64,000 nt of DNA from assembly GCF_003308995.1 (NCBI RefSeq), contig NZ_QFFJ01000001.1:3906001-3970000 (forward strand), in the 5' to 3' direction. Below the pieces are notes generated by a model. That model was given only the letters and a program-made list of their open reading frames with translations. It did not search any database and was not told the origin of the DNA. Shown here piece after piece: positions 59,984 through 64,000 of the stretch. Made by a program: the position numbers and the translations under genes. The stretch comes from Chitinophaga flava (GTDB taxonomy: Bacteria; Bacteroidota; Bacteroidia; Chitinophagales; Chitinophagaceae). Position 1 is the stretch's first letter. Every line of letters starts with the position of its first letter.

Positions 59984-60706
59984 CTACCTGAATAACGGCA
60001 GGTCACTCATAGCTGCCGACATGATCCGCAGATCATAATCAACCTGCATTTCACCCTTGGGGCCTTTTTCTACAATCGTTTGCACCGGATTGTTGCGTAA
60101 ACTCATCATTCTTTCCTTATCCTCAGGATGTGCACTCTTCAGTTCCAACGGATCATTCAGTATCAGGGCCGTAGCAATCAGGTCTTCCTTTGGATAATAA
60201 AAAGTGCCCTGGTTGCCGATATTCGTCATAATCTGGTATCCGGTCCGTATACTGTTCCGGAAAGTGGTTTGTGCACAGAAGCCCAGGAACGTGGTAACAG
60301 GCAATTGATCCAATACGGCATTGACAACCCTGAAAAGCACAATACTACCAATTCCCCAACCGGCTACTTCCCGAGAATTCCATAAACCACAAAATTCACC
60401 TGTACCACCGGCCGCTGCCAGGTCCTTCACAATACCATAAATCCGTGGGTCCATATTGTTGATCGCAGATTCTATCGGCAGGGGAACACTCCCCCCGGCC
60501 AGCTGTATCCGGCAACCACCGTACATCTTGGTATAATCATCATTACTTACGGTAATGATATAAGTATAAGGCTCATACATCCAGTCAACATTGGCAGACG
60601 TAACTTTTGTTACACCGTAGGCTTCCAGCACTTTACGATGCCCTGCAATGTACTGCAAACATTCTTCCGGATATTCTATAGCCTTGAATACTCTTACCTT
60701 AAGCAT
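59984..60706 (-). CDS. GNAT-fold acyltransferase resembling N-acyl amino acid / autoinducer synthases
   Basis: A 240-residue protein. The central part has the look of LuxI/FeeM-type GNAT enzymes: YGGCRIQLAGGSVPLP (core strand, with Arg before a Leu-Pro loop), GEFCGLWNSREVAGWGIGS (acyl-binding strand and P-loop-like turn), then a helix and FRNSIRTGYQI with a following FYYPK. Such enzymes use acyl-ACP or acyl-CoA to N-acylate an amino acid or homoserine lactone. The match is by motif pattern only and is distant. It is the first gene of the operon with the E1-like protein and 7TM kinase. Confidence 0.65.
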   Translation of the reverse strand: MLKVRVFKAIEYPEECLQYIAGHRKVLEAYGVTKVTSANVDWMYEPYTYIITVSNDDYTKMYGGCRIQLAGGSVPLPIESAINNMDPRIYGIVKDLAAAGGTGEFCGLWNSREVAGWGIGSIVLFRVVNAVLDQLPVTTFLGFCAQTTFRNSIRTGYQIMTNIGNQGTFYYPKEDLIATALILNDPLELKSAHPEDKERMMSLRNNPVQTIVEKGPKGEMQVDYDLRIMSAAMSDLPLFR

Positions 60707-60845
60707 GTACGGGAATGCTTTTAAAATTTAATTCGTTAAAAGGTAGCTGGGTCAGATGGCCCTTCCAATAAATGGTTTTATGTAAGCACTGTCAGCAAAA
60801 AGGCTACCGATTTATCCATTAACAATGCTATTACGTCAGGTAAAA

Positions 60846-61166
60846 TCAGCATAATATTGTTGGCCAATATGACAGGGGATTGCATCTCTCTCCGCGGTTA
60901 GCATCGCCAGGGATAAATAGTTCCATTTTTTGAAAAAGATTAAAAAGCTCTACTTCTTCACATGAAGGTAATGGTAAAATAGTATTATTTCCAGAATTTC
61001 CCATAAAGAATGTCCCGTTTTTTGAATAAATGTCAACTTGGCAGCGGATGTTATCCTGGTACTCAACGGTATAGATATCTGCAAATAAAGCGTGGATTAT
61101 TTCCTGCATTGCATTGGTGTAAATTTTGCTGCTGGTTATTCCCTTAAAAAGTAGATTTGTACTCAT
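60846..61166 (-). CDS. Hypothetical 106-residue protein with a Cys-flanked C-terminal tail
   Basis: An open frame in normal-looking composition (MQEIIHALFADIYTVEYQD, VDIYSKNGTFFMGNSGNN), without signal or membrane segment. It ends …RGERCNPLSYWPTILC, with two cysteines framing the last 12 residues. I recognise no family. It lies 139 bases upstream of the acyltransferase-like gene on the same strand and is divergent from sod. It could be an unrelated small protein, a regulator, or a substrate peptide of the E1-like enzyme. Reality as a gene is likely but not certain. Confidence 0.5.
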   Translation of the reverse strand: MSTNLLFKGITSSKIYTNAMQEIIHALFADIYTVEYQDNIRCQVDIYSKNGTFFMGNSGNNTILPLPSCEEVELFNLFQKMELFIPGDANRGERCNPLSYWPTILC

Positions 61167-61199
61167 CCTTTATATAAACCAAACTTCAATTCTTGCCAT

Positions 61200-61916
61200 A
61201 TGAACAAAAGAGAATTCATAAAGCTGACCAGCCTTGCTGGTGTAGCTGCCCTCAGCGGCCCCCTCAGTAGTCTGGCCGTTCCCGTTACTACCGCGAAAAC
61301 CAGTCTCAACGACCCTAAGGCGCCCTTCGTTGTACCTCCGCTGACTTACGCTTATGATGCACTGGAACCATACATCGACAAAACGACTATGGAACTGCAC
61401 CATGATAAACACCATGGCGCATACGTTAAAAATCTGAACGATGCGGTGAACGGAACACCCTTCGCTTCCCTTACCCTGGAAGAAATTCTCCATAAGGTAA
61501 CAGATAAAGACAAAGCAATCCGCAACAACGGTGGCGGTCACTACAACCACTCCCTGTTCTGGACATTACTGTCACCTAAAAAAACAACTCCCTCCGATAA
61601 ACTGAAAGCTGCCATCAACAGCAGCTTCGGCTCCTGGGAAAAATTCCAGGAAAAATTCAACGACGCCGCCAAAACCCAGTTCGGATCCGGATGGGCATGG
61701 CTCATCATCAGCCCTGACAAAAAACTCTCCATCATCAACACTCCCAACCAGGATAACCCACTCATGCACAATATTGTTAAGGAAAGAGGTACACCCATTC
61801 TCGCCCTCGACGTATGGGAACATGCCTACTACCTTAAATACCAGAACAGACGCCCTGATTATATCAACGCATTCTGGAACGTGGTAAACTGGGATGAAGT
61901 GAATAAAAAACTGTAA
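61200..61916 (+). CDS. Exported Fe/Mn superoxide dismutase
   Basis: A 238-residue enzyme that converts superoxide to oxygen and hydrogen peroxide. An N-terminal export signal (MNKREFIKLTSLAGVAALSG, residues 1-20; a KR rather than RR pair, so Tat-like but imperfect) precedes the dismutase domain from about 40. Metal ligands are visible in MELHHDKHHGAYV (His), GGGHYNHSLFW (His), LDVWEHAYYL (Asp and His) and the preceding GSGWAWL. A periplasmic location is inferred. Its TAA stop (61914-61916) opens copy C of the composite repeat. Confidence 0.94.
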   Translation: MNKREFIKLTSLAGVAALSGPLSSLAVPVTTAKTSLNDPKAPFVVPPLTYAYDALEPYIDKTTMELHHDKHHGAYVKNLNDAVNGTPFASLTLEEILHKVTDKDKAIRNNGGGHYNHSLFWTLLSPKKTTPSDKLKAAINSSFGSWEKFQEKFNDAAKTQFGSGWAWLIISPDKKLSIINTPNQDNPLMHNIVKERGTPILALDVWEHAYYLKYQNRRPDYINAFWNVVNWDEVNKKL

Positions 61917-62076
61917 CAGCGATAAATGCTGATAAATACTGATGCTCCTGATGGAGCATTGATAAAAGCGAAGAAACCATTGATCATATCAATGGTTTCT
62001 TCGCTTTTATCAATGTAGAATTATACAATCTTCGCTCCATCAGGAGCATCAGTATTTATCAGCATTCATCACAGTT
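61914..62076. repeat. Composite inverted-repeat element, copy C
   Basis: The outer arms 61915-61957 and 62034-62076 match over 43 bases with three differences, with a perfect 32-bp part. They contain GATGCTCCTGAT and include the stop codons of sod and of the convergent glycosyltransferase (62069-62071). Inside is a perfect 28-bp hairpin (61957-61984 / 61988-62015). Arms and core are closely related to copy A. Confidence 0.9.
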
Positions 62077-63697
62077 GTTTTCGTTTCATAAACACAAACC
62101 CATTCTTTTCCCCGATCACTTCCAGGTTGGGGTGATGTATGTACTCCTCACTATCTGTGATACGGCAGATGAAATACGCAGGTTTGTCTATCTGTCCGTT
62201 GAGCAACCAGTCGGTATTATAATAGTTTTTATTGGTATGGGGCTGTTCCCGCGTGTAATAATGCTGGGCATAACTGTGATACCCCAACGCTTTTACATAT
62301 ACGTCTTTGCCTTGCAGGGAGATAAAGAAATCGATGGCGGCGCCCTGTGAGTAACGTTCTACTTTAGGTACAAAATGTACGACGGTAACCTGTATCACCA
62401 GAATGGTGCTCACGAAAAGGCAAATGAGGCCTTTGCTGGTTTTACGTTTGATCAGCAGGATGGCGCTGATGATCACCAGCAGTACATAGGCAAGGCCGTA
62501 GCCGGCTTCAGCCGCTGACCAGGGAACCTGCGCCTGCAGATTAGCCACCGCAAATTTATCGCCGATGTAGGGGATGAGCATGTCTTTATATACACCTACC
62601 AGCGGCAACGCGGCAATAGCGATGCCCAGTACAATACCGATAAACAGCAGCAGGGCAATATTCCAGCCACGCATCCGTATCCTGCCTTCCGCCAGTTTGT
62701 ACACCTGGTAAGCCGCCAGGAAAGACAACGGAAAATAACAAAGGGAAGAATAGTGGACGATCTTGGTTTTTACGATGGAAAACAGGATCAGCACTACCCA
62801 GAAAAGTACCCACATCCACACCTTAAAGTCTTTTTGTTCGGTAGCAGCAGGTTTGCTGTAAATCGATTTTTTCCTACCGCTGATATAAGTAAAGAGGAAG
62901 ATGCTGGCAGGGAAACAGCCAATGATCAACACAATCCAGTGATAGAGGAAAGGGCCGCCATGACCCGCATCTTCGGTGGTGAGCAGGCGGATCTGGTAAG
63001 CCACAAACTCGTTGACAAACCACCAGCCATGGGCCAGTATTTCATAACCAAACCAAAGCAGTGTGGTGATGGAAGCAAACAGCGCAATCAGTCCGAGATG
63101 CGCCAGTTTGATACCGATCCTGAATTTGTTCCAAAGGAAATATACCAGCAGAGCCAGCATAGATACCAGTATGGCTACCGGCCCTTTGGTGAGTACGGCC
63201 AGTCCCAGGAAAAAACCACTAAGCATGGCCATCCGGTATGACTTGGCGCTATAGGCGATACGATAGGCGAAATAGATCGCCAGGAATATGAAGAAGTTAA
63301 AAGTAGGGTCGATAATACCTGATTTGAAATAAAAATGAGGAAGCCAGGAGCCGGCATACACCAGTGCCCACCACATTCCCATTTTTTCGTCTACCAGTTT
63401 TTTGCCGATGGCAAATAAGCTGATCAGTGTGGCAATGCCAATGATGGCATTCGGTAAACGGGCAGCGAAATCGTTAACCCCAAAGAGTAACATGCTACCG
63501 GCCTGCATCCATATAAACAGTGGTGGTTTCTCCCAGAATGGTCGGAAATCAATTTGTACCTGACTATAGTTATGGCTGACAATCATCTCCCGGGCTGCCT
63601 CGGCAAAGTTTATCTCATCCCAGTCAAAAAGGTGAACAGCGCCCAGAAAAGGAATGAATAGCAGGCCCGCTACAAGGGCAATCAACAGGTATTTCAT
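62069..63697 (-). CDS. Glycosyltransferase family 39/83-type membrane protein (ArnT-like)
   Basis: A 542-residue membrane protein with about 12 segments. After the first segment comes LFDWDEINFAEAAREM, in which the acidic pair is the catalytic signature of GT-C enzymes such as ArnT and PMT, and then RPFWEKPPLFIWMQA. The C-terminal soluble domain (about 400-542) is smaller than in ArnT. It would transfer a sugar from a polyprenyl-phosphate donor to a lipid or protein on the outer face of the inner membrane. Its stop codon lies within the right arm of the composite repeat. The truncated phosphatase gene lies upstream, beyond a terminator. Confidence 0.88.
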   Translation of the reverse strand: MKYLLIALVAGLLFIPFLGAVHLFDWDEINFAEAAREMIVSHNYSQVQIDFRPFWEKPPLFIWMQAGSMLLFGVNDFAARLPNAIIGIATLISLFAIGKKLVDEKMGMWWALVYAGSWLPHFYFKSGIIDPTFNFFIFLAIYFAYRIAYSAKSYRMAMLSGFFLGLAVLTKGPVAILVSMLALLVYFLWNKFRIGIKLAHLGLIALFASITTLLWFGYEILAHGWWFVNEFVAYQIRLLTTEDAGHGGPFLYHWIVLIIGCFPASIFLFTYISGRKKSIYSKPAATEQKDFKVWMWVLFWVVLILFSIVKTKIVHYSSLCYFPLSFLAAYQVYKLAEGRIRMRGWNIALLLFIGIVLGIAIAALPLVGVYKDMLIPYIGDKFAVANLQAQVPWSAAEAGYGLAYVLLVIISAILLIKRKTSKGLICLFVSTILVIQVTVVHFVPKVERYSQGAAIDFFISLQGKDVYVKALGYHSYAQHYYTREQPHTNKNYYNTDWLLNGQIDKPAYFICRITDSEEYIHHPNLEVIGEKNGFVFMKRKQL

Positions 63698-63744
63698 TAT
63701 AACAGTTTATATAAAGTAAGCATTGGTTCGGTAGCAATAAAAAA

Positions 63745-63786
63745 GAGCAAAGTCCGCAAAGGTGCTGATCTTTGCGAACTTTGCTC
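63745..63786 (-). terminator. Intrinsic terminator of the PAP2-type gene
   Basis: GAGCAAAGT/ACTTTGCTC plus GCAAAG/CTTTGC pair around an eight-base loop with a two-base bulge, followed on the minus strand by TTTTTATT. It stands between the phosphatase stop and the glycosyltransferase start. Confidence 0.8.
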
Positions 63787-63807
63787 CTTTGAAAAACTTT
63801 TCGGGAT

Positions 63808-64000
63808 TTACGCGGCGTTGGCGTTGACCATCGCTTCTGCACAAACTTCTGGAGAAGTGGCGGAATCACGGAACCTGAAGAAACCAAATACAATAATGGT
63901 GCTCAGGGTACCCACAATACTACCAACATAAACATCTGCAAAGAAATGTTGTGCCAGGTAGATGCGGGAATATGCAGCCGTCAGTGCCAGTATAATAAAC
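63808..64000 (-). CDS. PAP2-superfamily phosphatase, C-terminal part (truncated by window edge)
   Basis: The minus strand from the window edge to TAA 63808-63810 encodes 63 C-terminal residues. SRIYLAQHFFADV carries the third PAP2 motif SRxxxxxHxxxD with its catalytic histidine and aspartate. One more membrane segment (VGSIVGTLSTIIVFGFF) and a short polar tail follow. Such enzymes dephosphorylate lipid phosphates, for example undecaprenyl pyrophosphate or lipid A, in the periplasm. The other motifs lie beyond the window. It is located upstream of a GT39-type gene, which also uses polyprenyl phosphate carriers. Confidence 0.8.
   Translation of the reverse strand, partial: FIILALTAAYSRIYLAQHFFADVYVGSIVGTLSTIIVFGFFRFRDSATSPEVCAEAMVNANAA

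Noticed and set aside
1..64000. CRISPR arrays, phage or conjugation genes, rRNA operons and riboswitches.
   Set aside because: No regularly spaced repeats, no integrase or capsid-like proteins, no rRNA sequence and no recognisable riboswitch were found.

Overview
The window is 64 kb of chromosome from a member of the Bacteroidota, most likely Chitinophagaceae and Chitinophaga-like (inference). Signs seen in the sequence are an LpxC-FabZ fusion, the T9SS regulator PorX, DUF3098 beside ftsX and uppP, a tetratricopeptide protein and many hybrid histidine kinases. Several promoters have the Bacteroidota -33 TTG / -7 TAnnTTTG form, and Shine-Dalgarno sequences are largely absent. No transposase, integrase, phage gene or CRISPR array was seen. 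Gene order looks like ordinary chromosome with a few accessory modules.

Layout. 1-2.9 kb: a truncated M23 peptidase, divergent from a three-gene operon (Lgt-like protein, Tes-like radical SAM protein, small membrane protein). 3-10 kb: leuS, ftsX-DUF3098-uppP, ald and tsaE. 10-15 kb: a copper-type P-ATPase, a RecQ-type helicase and a Gfo/Idh/MocA oxidoreductase. 15-20 kb: a HerA-like ATPase, a GroES paralogue, an MBL hydrolase and a UMF1-type transporter, all on the minus strand. 20-25 kb: lipid A genes lpxD, lpxC/fabZ and lpxA with an ABC ATPase and an HD-domain hydrolase. 25-30 kb: porX, a conserved hypothetical, an MBL hydrolase, an HhH protein and an acyl-CoA dehydrogenase. 30-35 kb: a candidate small RNA, a helical protein, clpX, clpP-tig and tRNA-Leu. 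35-43 kb: an inferred amino-sugar catabolic operon (FAD oxidoreductase, DUF4434, GlcNAc-2-epimerase type, sugar MFS, DUF1501) divergent from a ROK regulator. 43-55 kb: a TPR protein and a signalling cluster (1338-residue hybrid kinase with three receivers, response regulators, CheR, CheB, second hybrid kinase, secreted protein), then tRNA-Ala. 55-61 kb: a tight five-gene minus-strand operon (FeeM/LuxI-like GNAT protein, E1/ThiF-like protein, 7TMR-DISM histidine kinase, REC-kinase, response regulator). 61-64 kb: an exported superoxide dismutase, a GT39-type glycosyltransferase and a truncated PAP2 phosphatase.

Points of most interest. (1) The acyltransferase + E1-like + 7TM histidine kinase operon looks like a self-contained system that makes and senses a small molecule, or that modifies a product. 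(2) The Lgt paralogue has lost canonical active-site residues and is coupled to a Tes-family radical SAM enzyme, which suggests an unusual lipid modification. (3) A composite inverted-repeat element of about 165-175 bp occurs three times, each time between convergent genes. Its outer arms start at stop codons and it encloses a near-perfect terminator hairpin. Decayed relatives of its arm follow the HerA-like gene. (4) Two possible transcripts have no gene: one with a promoter and terminator near 30.4 kb, and one marked only by a plus-strand terminator at 45.7 kb.

Starts were moved inward from the longest open frame where family alignment, an ATG or overlap argued for it (leuS, tsaE, clpP, porX, recQ and others). 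All functional statements come from reading the translations; no database search was possible.
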